A DNA stretch of 64,000 bases from Rhodococcus sp. ARC_M6 (GCF_022810305.1 NZ_JALGQH010000015.1:1-64000), one strand, 5' to 3'; positions 1-27,836 are shown, counted from the first letter of the stretch. Translations and numbers: made by a program. Notes: a model not told the origin generated them from the letters alone.

Positions 1-3000
1 TCGAATGTTGCGTATGTGATTTACACGTCGGGTTCGACGGGTCGCCCGAAGGGTGTGCAGGTTCCGCATTCGACGGTGGCGAAGTTGTTCGCGAATACGG
101 AGAGTGTGTACGGGTTCGACGAGTCGGATGTGTGGACGATGTTCCACAGTTATGCGTTCGACTTTTCGGTGTGGGAGCTGTGGGGTCCGCTGCTCTACGG
201 TGGCACGTTGGTTGTGGTCGATTACGTGACGTCGCGTTCGCCGGAGCAGTTCCTGGAATTGCTGGCGCGGGAGCGGGTGACGGTGCTGAATCAGACGCCG
301 TCGGCGTTCTATCAGTTGGCTGAGGCTGATCGGTTGGTATCCGAAGCTGGTGCGGCGCCCGCGTTGTCGTTGCGGTGGGTTGTGTTCGGCGGTGAGGCGC
401 TCGAGCTTCGGCGGTTGTCGGAGTGGTTCGGCCGCCGTGGTGATGTGTCGCCGACGTTGGTGAATATGTACGGCATCACGGAGACGACGGTGCATGTGTC
501 GCATCGTGCTGTGGATGCGGTGATGGCGGCGGGTGCGTCGGCGAGTGTTGTGGGTCAGGCTATTTCGGGTCTGCAGGTGTTCGTGTTGGATCGGCGTTTG
601 GCTCCGGTGCCGGTGGGTGTCGCGGGTGAGATGTATGTCTCGGGTGTGCAGTTGGCTCGGGGTTACCTCGGTCAGTCGGCGTTGACGTCGACTCGTTTTG
701 TGGCGAGTCCGTTCTCTGCTGGTGAGGTGCTGTATCGCACGGGTGACGTCGCCTCGTGGAACGGTGCGGGGGACTTGGAGTATCTGGGTCGCGCGGATGA
801 TCAGGTGAAGGTCCGTGGTTTCCGGATCGAGATCGGTGAGATCGAGTCTGCGGTGTTGGCGGATGTGTCGGTGGCGCAGACGGCTGTGGTGGTGCGTGAG
901 GATTCGCCGGGGGATCAGCGTCTGGTGGCGTATGTGGTGCCGGCGATCGGCGCGAGTGTGTCGGTGGACGAGTTGCGTGTGGCTGTCGCGGGTGTGTTGC
1001 CGGAGTACATGGTGCCGTCGGCGTTTGTGGTGTTGGATGCGATTCCGTTGACGGTGAACGGGAAGTTGGATCGTCGGGCGTTGCCGGTGCCGTCGTTCGA
1101 GGTTGCGGTGTTCCGGGCTCCGGCGTCGGTGGTGGAAGAGGTTGTTGCGCAGACGTTTGCGGATGTTCTGGGTGTAGAGCGTGTGGGCTTGGATGATGAT
1201 TTCTTTGCGCTTGGTGGCAACTCGTTGGTGGCGACGCAGGTGGTGTCGCGTTTGGGTCAGGCTTTGGATGCTTCTGTGGGTGTGCGGGAGTTGTTCGAGG
1301 CGTCGACGGTAGAAGGTTTGGCGGCTCGTTTGGGCTCGCACGTGGGCGGCGGTTCACGCATCGCACTGACTGCGCAGACGCGTCCGGCGCAGGTGCCGCT
1401 GTCGTTCGCGCAGCAGCGGATGTGGTTCCTCAACCAGTTGGATACGTCTTCCGCTGCCAGCAACATTCCGATGGCTATCACGCTCACCGGTGAGCTGGAT
1501 CAGACTGCCTTGTACGACGCCGTCATGGACGTGCTCAAGCGCCATGAGATTCTGCGCACGGTCTACCCCGAGGTTGACGGCACCGGCTACCAGCGGATTC
1601 TTCCGGCTGCGGCGGTTCCGGTGAATCTTGCTCCGGTGCAGGTCGATGCGTCCGACATCGTGTCGGCAGTGACCGAATTCTGTTCGGCCGGTTTCGACGT
1701 CACCGCTGAGGTTCCGTTGCGGGCCACACTGTTCCAGGTTGGCGACAACAGTTTTGTCTTGGCCATCGTCATCCATCACATCTCCACCGACGGTTTCTCG
1801 ATGGGACCGTTGACTCGCGATGTGATGAGTGCGTACTACGCGCGGTCAGTAGGAAACACTCCGACGTGGGCGCCGTTGCCGGTGCAGTATGCCGACTATG
1901 CGCTGTGGCAGCGGGAGGTCCTCGGATCGGAAGCCGACGCCGAATCTGTTCTGGCTCAGCAAATCGACTACTGGGCGCGCACGCTCGACGGTGTCCCGGA
2001 TCAGATCACACTGCCCAGCGACCGGGTTCGCCCGGCCGTGTTCACAGGGCGCGGCGCAACACTGAGTTTCCCCGTCTCTGCCGAGACACATCGCGGGCTG
2101 CTCGCAGTAGCACGCGATAACCAGGCGTCGCTGTTCATGGTGATGCACTCGGCATTGGCAACGCTGCTCGCACGATTGTCCGGTACCACCGACATTGCCG
2201 TCGGTACACCCGTCGCCGGTCGCGGTGAGGCGGAACTCGACGATCTGATCGGCATGTTCGTCAACACCCTGGTGCTGCGTACCGAGGTGGATCCGGGGAT
2301 GCGTTTCCGCGATCTACTGGCGTCCGCGCGCGAGACCGATCTTGCAGCCTTTGCGCACGGAGACGTGCCGTTCGAGCGGTTGGTCGATGTTCTCGATCCC
2401 GTTCGCTCGCAGGCTCACAATCCGTTGTTCCAGGTGGCCTTGGCTTTCCAGAACCTGGGGCAAAGCCAACTGACTCTGCCGGGTCTCGATATTGCAGAGT
2501 TCGACATCGCCGAAACCGTTGCCAAGTTCGACCTGCAGTTGACGTTGGTCGAAGCTGTTGACGGTCACGGAATGACGGCGACCTTCACTTACGCGACGGA
2601 CTTGTTCGACGAGGGGACAGTTGTCTCCTTCGCCGCCCGGTTGACTCGCATTCTCGAAGCGGTTGTCGGGGATGCGAGTCAGCCTGTCGGCGACATCGAC
2701 ATCCTCGAAATACCTGAGCGTCTCGAATTGACCAGTCGTCGAGCTTCTTCGGGTATCTCGCCGAAGCCGTTGGCCGATATCCTGGCCGAGACCGCGTTGC
2801 GGTACCCGGGCAATGAGGCACTGCGCTTCGAGGATCGTTCGATGACCTACGCCGAGGTCGACGCGTGGTCGTCGCGGCTTGCCCGTGTTCTGATCGCGCG
2901 TGGTTTGGGTGCGGAAGATTTGGTGGCGGTATCGATTCCGCGTTCGATCGAATCGGTTCTGCTCGTGTGGGCGGTGTCCAAGGCGGGTGCGGCTGTGGTT

Positions 3001-6000
3001 CCGATCGATCCGCATTATCCGGCTGACCGTATCGCGCACATGGTGTCCGACTCGGGTGTCGCAGTAGGTTTGACGCTGGAAGCTGAACTGGCGGGTCTTA
3101 CGGATACTGTCGAGTGGCTCGCTGTCGACAGTGTGCAGTGTGCGGAACTGATGGCAGCGCAGGACAGTTCGCCGGTGCGTGCCGACGAGCGCGTTCGCCC
3201 CGTTTTGCCGGCGCATCCGGCTTGGGTGATTTACACGTCGGGAACGACGGGCTTGCCCAAGGGTGTTGTGGCTACCGGTGCCGGTCTCGCGAGCTTCAGT
3301 GCGACGCAGGCACAGCATTACAAGGTCACTCCGAACTCTCGCACCCTGCACTTTGCGTCGCCGAGTTTCGATGCGTCGATGCTCGAGCTGTTCTTGGCTG
3401 TGGCGACCGGTGCGGCCATGGTGATTGTGCCGACGTCGGTCTATGGCGGCGACGAGTTGACTGAACTGTTCACGTCGGAGCGTGTCACGCATGCGTTCAT
3501 CACGCCGGCGGCTTTGGCGTCGATGGATCCGTCGGGTCTTGACGATCTCGCGGTTGTGGGTGTGGGCGGTGAGGCGTATTCGCCGGAGTTGATGGCGAAG
3601 TGGGCGGATCAGTCGAATCGTCGTCGGACGTTCCTCAATGTGTACGGGCCGACCGAGACGACGATCGTCACCAATGTCAGTGAGCCGTTGATGCCGGGCG
3701 ACCGGATGACCATCGGCGGAACCATCGGCGATATGGCGGCGTTCGTGCTCGATACGCGTTTGCAGCCTGTTCCGGTGGGTGTTGCGGGTGAGCTGTATCT
3801 TTCGGGTCCGCAGGTTGCTCGTGGTTACCATCGTCGTCCGGGTTTGAGTGCGGATCGTTTTGTGGCGAATCCGCATGGTCTGCCCGGTGAGCGTATGTAT
3901 CGCACGGGTGATGTTGTGCGTTGGACGGATCAGTTTGCGGTGGAGTATGTGGGCCGCAATGATTTCCAGGTCAAGATTCGTGGTTTCCGTATCGAGCTCG
4001 GTGAGATCGATGCGGCGTTGACGGCTCATTCGGCTGTGGAGTTTGCGGCGACGATGGGTACGACCCTGTCATCGGGTGCGACTGCGCTGGTGTCGTATGT
4101 GTTCATCGGCAAGGATTCGGCTGTGAGTTCGGCAGAGCTGAGTGAGTTCGTCTCGCGCACTCTGCCCGCGCATATGGTGCCGGCGTCGATCATGGTTTTG
4201 TCGGAGATGCCGTTGACCCCGGCGGGCAAGTTGGATCGAAAGGCTTTGCCGGATCCGGTCTTTGAGGTCAAGGAGTTCCGCGCTCCCGCCACGGAGATGG
4301 AACGAATCCTCAGCGAGGTCTTCGCGGACGTACTCGGACTTGACCAGATCGGCACCGACGATTCGTTCTTCGCTCAGGGCGGCGACTCGATCATGTCGAT
4401 TCAGTTGGTTTCGCGCGCCAAGGGACGTGGAATTCTCTTCTCTCCCAAGGACGTGTTCGAGAACAAGACTGTTGCGGCACTGGCGGAGGTCGCTGTATTC
4501 GGCTCCGACGCCGACGCGGCCACTGTTCTGTCCGAGATCGAGGGCGGTGGCACCGGTTGGATGCCGCTTACTCCGATTGAGCGATTCATGTTCGAACGTC
4601 CCGGTAGCTACCAGCGATTCAACCAGTTGTTGACGCTGGAACTTCCGAAGGGAATCGACCGGACCGGTGTTGTCGAAACATTGACCGCTGTCATCGATCA
4701 CCACGACATGTTCCGCTCGCGTCTGGTGGAGGATCAGCGCGGTCCGGGTATGAGTGTCTCCGAACCAGGGACTGTCGATGCCGACGCACTGGTACGCCGG
4801 GTGTCGGTGGATCCCGCAGTGGCAGAAGCAGAACTGACTGCCATCGCGTCGGGAGCACTCGACGATGCACTCGGTCGATTGAATCCCGCAGCGGGCGTCA
4901 TGGCGCAGTTCGTCTGGATCGACTTCGGCGACGAGCGCACCGGCCGGTTGATCGTGGCGGCGCACCACCTGATCGTCGACGGCGTCTCCTGGCGAATCAT
5001 CGTGCCGGACTTGATCTCTGCGTGGGCGCAGCGGTCGGGCGGAACAACGCCCGTGCTCGAACCGACGGGCACGTCCATGCGCACGTGGGCACATTCGTTG
5101 GCTGCGGAATCGCGGTCCGACAAGCGACTTGCAGAATTGGCGCGCTGGCGTAAGACACTGTCGACGCCGGACCCGGTTCTCGGCTCACGGGCATTCAACC
5201 CGTCCGTCGATGTCGCGGCAACAGTGGCGCGCGTTCGCGTCGAGGTGCCCGCAGATGTCACCGAAACACTCCTGACCACGTTGCCGGAGGTGTTCCGCGG
5301 CGGTGCCAACGACGGACTGTTGGCCGGACTGGCTCTGGCGCTGGTGCGTTGGCGTCGTGAACGAGGTATCAGCACCGAAGCAGCATTGCTCCAACTCGAA
5401 GGCCACGGCCGCGAAGAAGGCGTAGTTCCGGGAGCAGATCTCTCACGCACAGTCGGTTGGTTCACGGCTGCATTCCCGATCAGCCTCGATCTGGCCGGTA
5501 TCGACGTCGACGATGCGTTCAACGCCGGAGTCGCGGCAGGACAGTCGATCAAGGCAGTCAAGGAACAGCTGCTCGCCATCCCGGACAAGGGAGTGGGTTA
5601 CGGACTGCTGCGCTACCTGAACGACGAGACTCGGGCGGAACTCACGAAACGCAGTAGCGGTCAGATCAGCTTCAACTACCTGGGCCGCATTGTGGCGGAG
5701 GATATTCCGGCTGCAGCCCAGGAGCTCGGATGGATTCCGGCTCGGGACTTCTCCGAAGTCAGTGCGCCGGAAGACCCGGACATGCCCGCCAACAAGGTCG
5801 TCGACATCAATGCCATCGTCAACGACGGAGCCGGCGGAACAGTGCTCGAAGCGTCGTTTGCGTTCCCGAGCGGCCTGCTGGCCGAGGCAGAAGTCCAGGC
5901 TCTGGCCGATCTGTGGGTCGAAGCCCTGACGGCCTTGGCGAAGCACGCACGCACCACGGATGCCGGCGGACTCACACCGTCGGACGTGCCGCTGGTAACG

Positions 6001-9000
6001 CTCACCCAACAGGACCTCGACGGCTTCGAGCAGCGTTTCCCCGCTGTGCAGGACGTGTGGCCGCTCGCACCGCTGCAGTCAGGCCTGCTCTTCCATGCGG
6101 TGATGGCCGAGTCGACCGTCGACCTGTACTCGGTGCAGATGGTGCTGTCACTCTCCGGCCGTGTCGACGCAGATCGACTGCACGCTGCCGCGCAGAGCAT
6201 CGTCGACCGTCATCCGAACCTCCGGACCGCCTTTGTCGTCGACGGAACCGGCACACCTGTGCAGGTTGTTCTCGGCGGAGTTGACGTACCGTGGCGCGAG
6301 ATCGATCTCAGTGAGATCGCCGATGTAACTGAACGCACTGCCGAGTTGGATCGACTACTCGTCGAGGACCAGGCAACACACTTCGACATGTCCACCCCGC
6401 CGTTGATCAAGTTCACGCTGATCAAGCTCGCGGCCAGTGAGTACCGTCTGGTTGTGGCGAACCACCACATCATTCTCGATGGCTGGTCAATGCCGTTGCT
6501 GCTCCAGTCGCTTCTGGGTCATTACGCGATGCGCGGGAACATTCCCGCGCAGACGCGGGCACTGAGCTACCGGAACTACCTGGCCTGGCTGGTTCAGCAG
6601 GATCGCAGTGTTTCCATGGACGCCTGGGCGCAGGCGCTCGGTGGCGTCGAAGAGCCGACGTTGTTGGCTCCGACCGTCTCCGGCCAGGAGTTCAGTGCGC
6701 TGTCGCAGAAGCTGCAGCTCTCGCTCAGCGAATCGGTTACCGCGTCACTCACCGGTTTGGCTTCCCGTTCGGGTGTCACTGCCAACACGATCGTTCAGGC
6801 TGCCTGGGCAATCCTGTTGGGACGCTTGACCGGGCGCCAGGACATTGTCTTCGGTGCCACGGTCTCCGGCCGTCCGCCGCAGCTCGACAGCGTCGAGAAG
6901 ATGGTGGGCCTGTTCATCAACACGCTTCCCGTGCGAGTGCAGTTGGACTTGGCCGAGTCCGTCGAGGCTTTGCTTTCGCGGATTCAGATCGAGCAGGCAG
7001 GACTGCTCGATCACCACTACCTCGGACTGACCGACGTACAGAGCGCTGCCGGTGTCGGCGGATTGTTCGACACCTTGGTCATCTTCGAGTCGTACCCGGT
7101 CGACCGTGAAGGACTTGCCGCGCAGGCAGAGTTCTTGGACGGGATGATGATCGACGATGTCACGTCCGACGACTCGACCAACTACCCGCTCACTCTCCTG
7201 GTGGGTCTGGACGACCAATTGCACGTGACGCTCCGGTACCTGCCGGACTTCTTCGACGAGTCGTACGCTCAGGCTCTGTTGGGCCGCCTCGAAACGTTGC
7301 TGACCGAAATCGGCGAAACTCCCACTGTTGCAGTCGGAGACATCGAGATCATGACCGCCGCCGAGCGCAGTCTGGTGCTCGACACGTGGAACGACACTGC
7401 TCAGGTGACGGTGGGTGGGTTGTTGTTGGATGGTTTCGATTCGGTGGTGGCGGTGTCTCCGGGGGCGCGGGCTGTGGTGTTCGGTGAGCAGGTGTTGTCG
7501 TATGCGGAGTTCGACGTCAAGGTGAACAGGCTTGCGCGGTATCTGATTGGGCTGGGGGTGGGTCCGGAGTCGTTGGTGGGGTTGGCGGTTCGTCGGTCGA
7601 CGGATTTGTTGGTTGGGTTGTATGCGATTGTGCGTGCGGGTGGGGCGTGGGTGCCTTTGGATCCGGATGCGCCGTCCTCGCGTAATGAGTATGTGTTGGA
7701 GACGGCTGATCCGGTGTGTGTGGTGTCGACGGAGCGTGATGGTTTCGTGGCGTCGGGTCGTCGGGTTGTGTGTGTTGATGTTGTTGATGTGTCTGGTTTT
7801 TCGGGTGCGCGGGTGTTGGATGTGGATCGGTTGGGGCCGTTGCGTTCGGGGAATGCGGCGTATGTGATTTTCACGTCGGGGTCGACGGGTCGTCCGAAGG
7901 GTGTGGCGGTTTCGCATGGGGCGATTGTGAATCAGTTGGAGTGGATGCAGGCGGAATATGCTTTGTCGTCTGCGGATGTGTATTTGCAGAAGACGGCGAC
8001 GACGTTCGATGTGTCGTTGTGGGGGTTTTTCATGCCGTTGCGGGTGGGGGCGACGTTGGTGGTGGCTTCTCCGGATGGTCATCGGGATCCGGGGTATTTG
8101 GCGTCGGTGATTGATGAGCAGGGTGTGTCGGTGACGGATTTTGTTCCGACGATGTTGTCGACGTTTTCGTCGTTGGTGGATCCGGGGTTGTTGGGTTCGT
8201 TGCGTGATGTGTTGGTGATTGGTGAGGCGTTGCCGGTGGAGGCGGTGCGGGAGTTTTCGGCGGTGTCGTCGGCGCGGGTTCATAATTTGTATGGTCCGAC
8301 GGAGGCGGCGGTGTCGTTTACGTTTGCGGATGTGACGGCTGCTGGGTCGGGGTCGGTGGTGTCGATTGGTGTGCCGGAGTGGAATTGCCGGGTGTTTGTG
8401 TTGGATTCGCGTTTGCGTCCGGTGCCGGTGGGTGTTGCGGGTGAGTTGTATTTGTCGGGTGTGCAGTTGGCTCGGGGGTATGTGGGTCGGCCGGATTTGA
8501 GTGCGGATCGGTTTGTGGCGTCTCCGTTTGGTGTGGGGGAGCGGATGTATCGGTCGGGTGACCTTGTGAGGTGGTCGTCTGATGGGGATCTGGAGTACAT
8601 CGGTCGTACTGATTTTCAGGTGAAGTTTCGTGGTCAGCGGATTGAGTTGGGGGAGATCGAGGCTGCGTTGGTTGCGCATGGGTCGGTGTTGTCGGCTGCG
8701 GTGTTGGTGCGTGGCAGTGTGACGGGTGATCAGTTGGTGGGGTATGTGGTGCCGGCTGTGGGTGCGTCGGTTGATGTGTCGGTGTTGCGGGGGTTTGTGG
8801 GGGAGCGGGTTCCGGGTTATATGGTTCCGGCGGCTGTGGTGGTGTTGGATGCTTTTCCGTTGAATTCGTCGGGGAAGTTGGATCGTGGGTTGTTGCCGGA
8901 GCCGGTGTTTGAGGCTCGGGTGTTTCGGGCTCCGGTGTCGGTGGTGGAGTTGGTGGTGGCGTCGGCGTTTGTGGGTGTGTTGGGTGTTGATCGGGTGGGG

Positions 9001-12000
9001 TTGGATGATGATTTCTTTGAGTTGGGCGGCAATTCGCTGATCGCAACTCGAGTTGTCATGCGCATCGCCGAAGAACTCGATTCCGCTGTCCCCGTGCGTC
9101 TTCTGTTCGAGGCGTCGACGGTGCAGGAACTGGCAGCTCGCCTCGAAACGCACGTCGGTGAAGGAACTCGCCTGGCGTTGACACCGCAGGATCGGCCGGA
9201 AGAAATTCCGCTTTCCCTGGCGCAGCAGCGTATGTGGTTCCTGAACCGATTCGACGGTTCAGCCGGCGCCTACAACATGCCGTTTGCGCTGCGGTTGAGC
9301 GGTGACCTCGACCTCGACGCAATGCGCGCCGCGATCCGCGACGTAGTCGCACGTCACGAAACCCTGCGTACCGTGTACCCCGAAACGGATTCGGGACCTG
9401 TCCAGGTCATCGAGCCCGTGGGATATACGCCGGTCGAGCTCGACATCGAGAATGTGCCGGAAGCCGAGATCGTCGGCAAGCTGGTCGAATTGGCATCAAC
9501 CCGATTTGACGTGACAGCTGAAATTCCGCTGCGGATTCGGTTGTTCCAGGTTGCTGCACACGAGTACGTCCTCGCTGTAGTTGTGCACCACATTGCAGCC
9601 GACGGTTCGTCGACCACCCCGTTTGCCCGAGACCTTGTCATGGCTTACGCGGCCAGGGCCCAGGGAACGGCGCCGGGTTGGACTCCGCTCGATGTCCAGT
9701 ACGCCGATTACAGCCTGTGGCAGCGCGAGGTTCTGGGCAGCGAAGACGACGACCAATCGGTTGCCGCCGAGCAGATCGGTTACTGGAGTAAGGCTTTGGC
9801 TGGGCTGCCGGATCAGCTTGATCTGCCGACCGACCGTCTGCGTCCGGCCGCACAGTCGTACCGCGGCGGTTACCTCCCCTTCGAGATCGACGCGGAGATC
9901 CACCAGGGATTGTCGGCGTTGGCCCGTGCCCACGGAACCACGCTGTTCATGGTGACGCACGCGGCATTTGCAGTCCTGCTGGCTCGGTTGTCCGGTACCG
10001 ACGACATCGCTGTCGGTACTCCGATCGCCGGTCGTGGTGAGCGGGCGCTGGACGAGTTGATCGGTATGTTCGTCAACACCCTGGTCTTCCGTACACACGT
10101 CGACGGCGGCGAGACTTTCACGGAACTGCTTGCCCGCGTACGTGAGAACGATCTGCAGGCGTTCGCTCATGCTGACATTCCGTTCGAGCGATTGGTCGAA
10201 GTTCTCAACCCGGCGCGTTCGACTGCCCGCCATCCGCTGTACCAGGTCGGCTTCCTCTTCCAGAACATGGAACAGGCCAGCCTGGAGTTGCCCGGCCTCA
10301 CGGTCAAGGGGCTCGATATCGACAACGGTGTCGCGCAGTTCGATCTCCAGTTGATCGTCGGCGACAACTACGACGAACGTGGAGTCGCAAAGGGCATTTC
10401 GGCTGTCTTCAGTTACGCACACGATCTGTTCGACGAGTCGACTGTCCAGTCGTTCGCCGATCGGTTTATCGCTGTACTGGCCTCGGTTGTCGCGGATCCG
10501 TCCGTAGTGGTCGGTGACATCGGACTGCTCGACCCCCTCGAGTCGAATCGTGTTCTGCATGAATGGAATGCAACGGATCACGACACCGATTCCGCTGCGA
10601 CTCTCGTCGATCTGTTCGACGAGCAGGTGGCGGCTCACAGCGATTCCATTGCACTGGTCCACGGACATGAATCGTTGACCTATGCCGAGTTCGACGACAA
10701 GGTCAATCGCCTTGCACGTCATCTGATCGGCCTCGGCGTCGGCCCGGAATCGTTGGTGGCATTGGGAATGCGTCGATCCATCGACCTGGTGATCGGCATG
10801 TACGCCGTCGTCAAGGCCGGTGGCGGCTACGTTCCGATCGATCCGGATCATCCAGCTGATCGCACCGCCTACGTACTCGACATGGCAGCGCCGGTGTGTG
10901 TACTCAGCACCGAGCGCGACGCCCCGTCTCTGTCGGATATCGACTCCGTTGTTGTTATCGACACTCTCGAGCTGTCCGACGTCTCCGGTGACCCGGTGCG
11001 CGCCGACGAGCGGATCGCTCCACTCCGTGCGGCAAATACCGCGTACGTGATCTTCACGTCGGGTTCGACAGGTAAGCCGAAGGGTGTAGCCGTTTCGCAC
11101 GCCGCGATCGTCAATCAGCTTCTGTGGAAGCGCGATCAGTACGGTCTCGATCAGACCGACGCGATGTTGCTCAAGACAGCGGCGACGTTCGACCTCTCGG
11201 TGTGGGAGTTCTGGTCCGCGCTGACCTCCGGTTCACGCCTCGTCATCGCCGACCCGGACGGGCACAAGGATGCCGAGTACATGCTTGCGCTGATGGCGCA
11301 GGAGAAGGTGACGACGCTGCACGCAGTGCCGTCGATGCTGGCGATGCTTCACTCTGCGGCCGACGGAAGTCTTCCCCAGTCGCTGAAGCGTGTGTTGGCC
11401 ATCGGTGAGGCATTGCCGGCGGCAACAGCGAGCGAGTTCCGCAAGGTCTCTGATGCGGCTTTGGTCAACCTGTACGGACCGACCGAGGCGGCCGTGTCCG
11501 TGACCGCACACAACGTGGACGGACGCGACATCACGTCGGTCTCGATCGGTGCGCCGGAATGGAACACGCAGGTCTACGTCCTCGACGAGCGTTTGCACCC
11601 CGTCCCCGTCGGTGTGACCGGTGAGTTGTACCTGGCCGGAATGCAGTTGGCTCGCGGCTATCACGGCCGAGTCGATCTCACGTCGGAACGCTTTGTCGCC
11701 AACACCTTCGGTGAACCCGGCAGCCGTCTGTACCGCACAGGCGACCTCGTCGTCTGGCGCGAAGACGGGGAACTCGAGTACGTCGATCGTGCCGATTTCC
11801 AGGTCAAGATCCGTGGTTACCGCATCGAACTCGGTGAGATCGAAGCTGTCCTCCGCAATCAGCCGTCGGTGGAAGCTGCGGTCGTAGTTGCGAAAACCGA
11901 TCCGCGACTGGGTGATCGACTGGTCGGCTACCTCGTGCCGCCGACAGACGCAAGTATTGATCTCGATGCGGTGAAGTCGGAATTGATTCGTGAATTGCCG

Positions 12001-14055
12001 AGCTACATGGTTCCGTCGGCCTTGATGGTGCTGAGCGAACTACCGCTCAATATCAACGGCAAGATCGATCGAAAGGCGTTGCCGGAGCCTGAGTTCGAGG
12101 CTACGGAATTCCGTGCTCCCAGCAACCCTGTCGAGGAAATCGTCGCTTCGGTGTTTGCCGAGGTCCTCGGTGCTCCGCGCGTTGGGTTGGACGACGACTT
12201 CTTCGAACTCGGCGGAAACTCGTTGATTGCAACACAGGTCGTGGCGCGTTTGGGTCAGGCCCTCGATGCACAGATCCCGGTGCGAATCATCTTCGAGGCA
12301 TCCACCGTCGGTGCACTGGCGTCAAGGGTGCTCGAACATGCCGGCTCCGGTTCGCGTGCGCAGTTGGTGCAGCAGGATCGGCCGTCGCAAATTCCGTTGT
12401 CGCTCGCTCAGCAGCGGATGTGGGTGCTCAACCGTCTCGACAGCAGTTCTGCTGCCTACAACATCCCGGTGGCAATTCGGATGTCCGGGGATCTCGACGT
12501 GGCAGCGTTGGAGTCGGCGGTATCCGATCTTGTTGCGCGTCACGAGATTCTGAGAACGTTCTACCCCGATCAGGGAGACGGTCCGACACAGTCGATTCAG
12601 TCGAAGTCGGCGGTAACCGTCGACATGGCTGTGCTCTACGTCGGTGAGGACACGATCGCAGCCGAGGTTGCGAAGGTTGTCGGCCAAGGCTTCGACGTGA
12701 CCACGCAGGTTCCGCTGCGGGTACGTCTGTTCCAGATCACGCCTACCGAACACGTCTTGATCGTGGTCGTGCATCACATCAGTGGTGACGCCTTCTCGAT
12801 GGCCCCGATGATCCGAGACACGATGGTTGCCTACACCGCTCGCACCGGCGGCGCGGCACCGCAATGGGTACCGCTCGAGGTTCAATACGCGGACTACACA
12901 CTGTGGCAGCGTGACGTCCTCGGTTCCGAAGACGATCCGAACAGTGAACTGTCGACGCAGCTTTTGTACTGGGCGCAGGAACTCGCCGGCGTTCCGGAGC
13001 TTCTGGAACTGCCGACGGACCGTCCACGCCCGCCGACACAGTCGATGAAGGGTGCCGACTTCCTGTTCACGCTCGGAACGGAGTCAACGCGTCGTATCGC
13101 CGAGATCGCCCGCGAGCAGAACTCGACGGTCTTCATGGTCGTGCACGCGGCGTTCTCGGTGTTGTTGTCCAAGCTCAGCGGCTCGAACGACATCGCAATC
13201 GGTACCCCGGTAGCCGGTCGCGGTGAGCGAGTTCTGGACGACTTGGTCGGCATGTTCGTCAACACGCTCGTCCTACGGACACAGGTGACACCGTCCACCA
13301 CGTTCGTCGACCTACTGCAGCAGGTGAAGGAGAAGGACCTCGCGGCGTTCGGCAATGCGGACGTCCCGTTCGAGCGTCTGGTCGAGCAGGTCGGTCGTGA
13401 GCGCTCGCACGCCTACTCGCCGTTGTTCCAGGTGATGCTGACGTTCCAGAACATGGCTCTGGGTACGTTCGCCCTACCGGGTCTCGAACTCTCGGCGGTC
13501 GACGACGGATTCGATTCGGCCATGTTCGATCTACAACTGACCGGCATCGAGGAGTTCGACGAGGCCGGACGTCTGTCGGACATCCGGATGCGATTCACCT
13601 ACGCAACCGATCTGTACGACGCCTCGACCATGGAGGTGTTTGCCGCCAGGCTGCGGGCCGTCGTAGACGCCGTCGCGGCGGATCCGACTGTGGTTCTGCG
13701 CACCATCGACATCGTGACGGACACGGAGCGGGCACTGATCGAGGCTGCTGAGCCGAAGACGGTCGAGGACCTCCCGGATCTCGCGGCGGCCGCCGCAGCG
13801 GCGGATCCGACCGCGGTGGCATTCACCCACGGGGAGCACACCGTCACCTTCACGCAGCTGGCAGAAAAGCTGGCCACTACCAAGGCGACCATGGGCGCCG
13901 TTCTGGGCGCCGACGCACAGGCGTCGGTGTCGCTGAACGGTCTGGCTCCGGGTATTCTGCCGGCGCTCGGCGCTGACGGAATTGCCTCGTTGGTGAGTTC
14001 TCTCATCACTGATGCGCAGATCACATCAGAGAAAGACACCGGCGCGATTGGGTAA
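1..14055 (+). CDS. Nonribosomal peptide synthetase, 5'-partial (A-T-C-A-T-E-C-A-T-C-A-T-C)
   Basis: Multimodular peptide synthetase; the reading frame is open from base 1, so the start lies left of the window and 4,684 residues are visible. Domains in order: A (core [10 protein letters not shown] at 25–54; NGK near 1057), T (Ser codon 1222), C (HHxxxDG at 1774), A (core at 3232), T (GGDS, Ser 4387), E (4558–5990; HHxxxDG at 4963, FNYLG near 5670), C (HHxxxDG at 6463; accepts a D-residue by position), A (core at 7870), T (Ser 9034), C (HH at 9586), A (core at 11053), T (Ser 12220), C (HHISGDA at 12772). Ten-position codes read by alignment to GrsA: DFWNVGMVH (threonine), DALFGGVIV (unassigned, then epimerised), DVWDLILVS (unassigned), DLWHLILVS (unassigned). 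The last C has no partner A; about 100 residues of A-like tail follow. The third A is duplicated in the third NRPS protein. Domain calls are firm; substrates other than Thr are not. Confidence 0.95.
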   Translation, partial: SNVAYVIYTSGSTGRPKGVQVPHSTVAKLFANTESVYGFDESDVWTMFHSYAFDFSVWELWGPLLYGGTLVVVDYVTSRSPEQFLELLARERVTVLNQTPSAFYQLAEADRLVSEAGAAPALSLRWVVFGGEALELRRLSEWFGRRGDVSPTLVNMYGITETTVHVSHRAVDAVMAAGASASVVGQAISGLQVFVLDRRLAPVPVGVAGEMYVSGVQLARGYLGQSALTSTRFVASPFSAGEVLYRTGDVASWNGAGDLEYLGRADDQVKVRGFRIEIGEIESAVLADVSVAQTAVVVREDSPGDQRLVAYVVPAIGASVSVDELRVAVAGVLPEYMVPSAFVVLDAIPLTVNGKLDRRALPVPSFEVAVFRAPASVVEEVVAQTFADVLGVERVGLDDDFFALGGNSLVATQVVSRLGQALDASVGVRELFEASTVEGLAARLGSHVGGGSRIALTAQTRPAQVPLSFAQQRMWFLNQLDTSSAASNIPMAITLTGELDQTALYDAVMDVLKRHEILRTVYPEVDGTGYQRILPAAAVPVNLAPVQVDASDIVSAVTEFCSAGFDVTAEVPLRATLFQVGDNSFVLAIVIHHISTDGFSMGPLTRDVMSAYYARSVGNTPTWAPLPVQYADYALWQREVLGSEADAESVLAQQIDYWARTLDGVPDQITLPSDRVRPAVFTGRGATLSFPVSAETHRGLLAVARDNQASLFMVMHSALATLLARLSGTTDIAVGTPVAGRGEAELDDLIGMFVNTLVLRTEVDPGMRFRDLLASARETDLAAFAHGDVPFERLVDVLDPVRSQAHNPLFQVALAFQNLGQSQLTLPGLDIAEFDIAETVAKFDLQLTLVEAVDGHGMTATFTYATDLFDEGTVVSFAARLTRILEAVVGDASQPVGDIDILEIPERLELTSRRASSGISPKPLADILAETALRYPGNEALRFEDRSMTYAEVDAWSSRLARVLIARGLGAEDLVAVSIPRSIESVLLVWAVSKAGAAVVPIDPHYPADRIAHMVSDSGVAVGLTLEAELAGLTDTVEWLAVDSVQCAELMAAQDSSPVRADERVRPVLPAHPAWVIYTSGTTGLPKGVVATGAGLASFSATQAQHYKVTPNSRTLHFASPSFDASMLELFLAVATGAAMVIVPTSVYGGDELTELFTSERVTHAFITPAALASMDPSGLDDLAVVGVGGEAYSPELMAKWADQSNRRRTFLNVYGPTETTIVTNVSEPLMPGDRMTIGGTIGDMAAFVLDTRLQPVPVGVAGELYLSGPQVARGYHRRPGLSADRFVANPHGLPGERMYRTGDVVRWTDQFAVEYVGRNDFQVKIRGFRIELGEIDAALTAHSAVEFAATMGTTLSSGATALVSYVFIGKDSAVSSAELSEFVSRTLPAHMVPASIMVLSEMPLTPAGKLDRKALPDPVFEVKEFRAPATEMERILSEVFADVLGLDQIGTDDSFFAQGGDSIMSIQLVSRAKGRGILFSPKDVFENKTVAALAEVAVFGSDADAATVLSEIEGGGTGWMPLTPIERFMFERPGSYQRFNQLLTLELPKGIDRTGVVETLTAVIDHHDMFRSRLVEDQRGPGMSVSEPGTVDADALVRRVSVDPAVAEAELTAIASGALDDALGRLNPAAGVMAQFVWIDFGDERTGRLIVAAHHLIVDGVSWRIIVPDLISAWAQRSGGTTPVLEPTGTSMRTWAHSLAAESRSDKRLAELARWRKTLSTPDPVLGSRAFNPSVDVAATVARVRVEVPADVTETLLTTLPEVFRGGANDGLLAGLALALVRWRRERGISTEAALLQLEGHGREEGVVPGADLSRTVGWFTAAFPISLDLAGIDVDDAFNAGVAAGQSIKAVKEQLLAIPDKGVGYGLLRYLNDETRAELTKRSSGQISFNYLGRIVAEDIPAAAQELGWIPARDFSEVSAPEDPDMPANKVVDINAIVNDGAGGTVLEASFAFPSGLLAEAEVQALADLWVEALTALAKHARTTDAGGLTPSDVPLVTLTQQDLDGFEQRFPAVQDVWPLAPLQSGLLFHAVMAESTVDLYSVQMVLSLSGRVDADRLHAAAQSIVDRHPNLRTAFVVDGTGTPVQVVLGGVDVPWREIDLSEIADVTERTAELDRLLVEDQATHFDMSTPPLIKFTLIKLAASEYRLVVANHHIILDGWSMPLLLQSLLGHYAMRGNIPAQTRALSYRNYLAWLVQQDRSVSMDAWAQALGGVEEPTLLAPTVSGQEFSALSQKLQLSLSESVTASLTGLASRSGVTANTIVQAAWAILLGRLTGRQDIVFGATVSGRPPQLDSVEKMVGLFINTLPVRVQLDLAESVEALLSRIQIEQAGLLDHHYLGLTDVQSAAGVGGLFDTLVIFESYPVDREGLAAQAEFLDGMMIDDVTSDDSTNYPLTLLVGLDDQLHVTLRYLPDFFDESYAQALLGRLETLLTEIGETPTVAVGDIEIMTAAERSLVLDTWNDTAQVTVGGLLLDGFDSVVAVSPGARAVVFGEQVLSYAEFDVKVNRLARYLIGLGVGPESLVGLAVRRSTDLLVGLYAIVRAGGAWVPLDPDAPSSRNEYVLETADPVCVVSTERDGFVASGRRVVCVDVVDVSGFSGARVLDVDRLGPLRSGNAAYVIFTSGSTGRPKGVAVSHGAIVNQLEWMQAEYALSSADVYLQKTATTFDVSLWGFFMPLRVGATLVVASPDGHRDPGYLASVIDEQGVSVTDFVPTMLSTFSSLVDPGLLGSLRDVLVIGEALPVEAVREFSAVSSARVHNLYGPTEAAVSFTFADVTAAGSGSVVSIGVPEWNCRVFVLDSRLRPVPVGVAGELYLSGVQLARGYVGRPDLSADRFVASPFGVGERMYRSGDLVRWSSDGDLEYIGRTDFQVKFRGQRIELGEIEAALVAHGSVLSAAVLVRGSVTGDQLVGYVVPAVGASVDVSVLRGFVGERVPGYMVPAAVVVLDAFPLNSSGKLDRGLLPEPVFEARVFRAPVSVVELVVASAFVGVLGVDRVGLDDDFFELGGNSLIATRVVMRIAEELDSAVPVRLLFEASTVQELAARLETHVGEGTRLALTPQDRPEEIPLSLAQQRMWFLNRFDGSAGAYNMPFALRLSGDLDLDAMRAAIRDVVARHETLRTVYPETDSGPVQVIEPVGYTPVELDIENVPEAEIVGKLVELASTRFDVTAEIPLRIRLFQVAAHEYVLAVVVHHIAADGSSTTPFARDLVMAYAARAQGTAPGWTPLDVQYADYSLWQREVLGSEDDDQSVAAEQIGYWSKALAGLPDQLDLPTDRLRPAAQSYRGGYLPFEIDAEIHQGLSALARAHGTTLFMVTHAAFAVLLARLSGTDDIAVGTPIAGRGERALDELIGMFVNTLVFRTHVDGGETFTELLARVRENDLQAFAHADIPFERLVEVLNPARSTARHPLYQVGFLFQNMEQASLELPGLTVKGLDIDNGVAQFDLQLIVGDNYDERGVAKGISAVFSYAHDLFDESTVQSFADRFIAVLASVVADPSVVVGDIGLLDPLESNRVLHEWNATDHDTDSAATLVDLFDEQVAAHSDSIALVHGHESLTYAEFDDKVNRLARHLIGLGVGPESLVALGMRRSIDLVIGMYAVVKAGGGYVPIDPDHPADRTAYVLDMAAPVCVLSTERDAPSLSDIDSVVVIDTLELSDVSGDPVRADERIAPLRAANTAYVIFTSGSTGKPKGVAVSHAAIVNQLLWKRDQYGLDQTDAMLLKTAATFDLSVWEFWSALTSGSRLVIADPDGHKDAEYMLALMAQEKVTTLHAVPSMLAMLHSAADGSLPQSLKRVLAIGEALPAATASEFRKVSDAALVNLYGPTEAAVSVTAHNVDGRDITSVSIGAPEWNTQVYVLDERLHPVPVGVTGELYLAGMQLARGYHGRVDLTSERFVANTFGEPGSRLYRTGDLVVWREDGELEYVDRADFQVKIRGYRIELGEIEAVLRNQPSVEAAVVVAKTDPRLGDRLVGYLVPPTDASIDLDAVKSELIRELPSYMVPSALMVLSELPLNINGKIDRKALPEPEFEATEFRAPSNPVEEIVASVFAEVLGAPRVGLDDDFFELGGNSLIATQVVARLGQALDAQIPVRIIFEASTVGALASRVLEHAGSGSRAQLVQQDRPSQIPLSLAQQRMWVLNRLDSSSAAYNIPVAIRMSGDLDVAALESAVSDLVARHEILRTFYPDQGDGPTQSIQSKSAVTVDMAVLYVGEDTIAAEVAKVVGQGFDVTTQVPLRVRLFQITPTEHVLIVVVHHISGDAFSMAPMIRDTMVAYTARTGGAAPQWVPLEVQYADYTLWQRDVLGSEDDPNSELSTQLLYWAQELAGVPELLELPTDRPRPPTQSMKGADFLFTLGTESTRRIAEIAREQNSTVFMVVHAAFSVLLSKLSGSNDIAIGTPVAGRGERVLDDLVGMFVNTLVLRTQVTPSTTFVDLLQQVKEKDLAAFGNADVPFERLVEQVGRERSHAYSPLFQVMLTFQNMALGTFALPGLELSAVDDGFDSAMFDLQLTGIEEFDEAGRLSDIRMRFTYATDLYDASTMEVFAARLRAVVDAVAADPTVVLRTIDIVTDTERALIEAAEPKTVEDLPDLAAAAAAADPTAVAFTHGEHTVTFTQLAEKLATTKATMGAVLGADAQASVSLNGLAPGILPALGADGIASLVSSLITDAQITSEKDTGAIG
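7390..9026 (+). repeat. Near-identical A-domain repeat, copy 1
   Basis: This 1,637-bp block matches 31297–32933 in direct orientation. The only difference found is t7485 against c31392, which is synonymous (Gly). It spans the C–A linker (from NDTAQV), the complete A domain and the start of the T domain up to DDDFFELG, and ends just before the carrier serine. Codon use is very C-poor: only 2 of the 28 codons that follow the linker (gtgacg... to ggtgag) end in C, unlike the flanking C domains. Confidence 0.97.
13745..14052 (+). other. Degenerate A-domain-like C-terminal tail (putative docking region)
   Basis: After the last C domain about 100 residues follow that resemble only the first part of an A domain: a [19 protein letters not shown] segment, then [11 protein letters not shown], where intact domains have SLTYAEFD. 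The A3 motif and everything beyond are absent. The tail resembles the N-terminal extension of the next protein (both have EDLPxL, a DP motif, LGADA and LI(T/A)DA), suggesting paired docking elements. The docking role is inference. Confidence 0.6.
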
Positions 14056-14176
14056 TATGAAGCATTTGCCCAGTGGAGAGCATCGAGACGGCACCCGTGG
14101 TGCCGGATCGACGCCTTCCGTCTGTTGTCAGTTCGTCCGGTTTCAGTTCGTGCGCAGTCAGTTGGAGGAAGTCTAG

Positions 14177-27829
<13,653 letters not shown>

Positions 27830-27836
27830 ACTCTCG

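Noticed and set aside
2314-4029. 571-residue minus-strand open frame
   Set aside because: Shadow of the NRPS; low-complexity Arg/His/Thr-rich translation and no start context.
6745-9153. 802-residue open frame on the minus strand, with a matching 938-residue frame at 30649–33465
   Set aside because: Antisense to the duplicated A domains; the predicted proteins are monotonous Arg/His/Pro/Thr repeats produced by the G/T-rich codons of the sense strand, with no domain resemblance.
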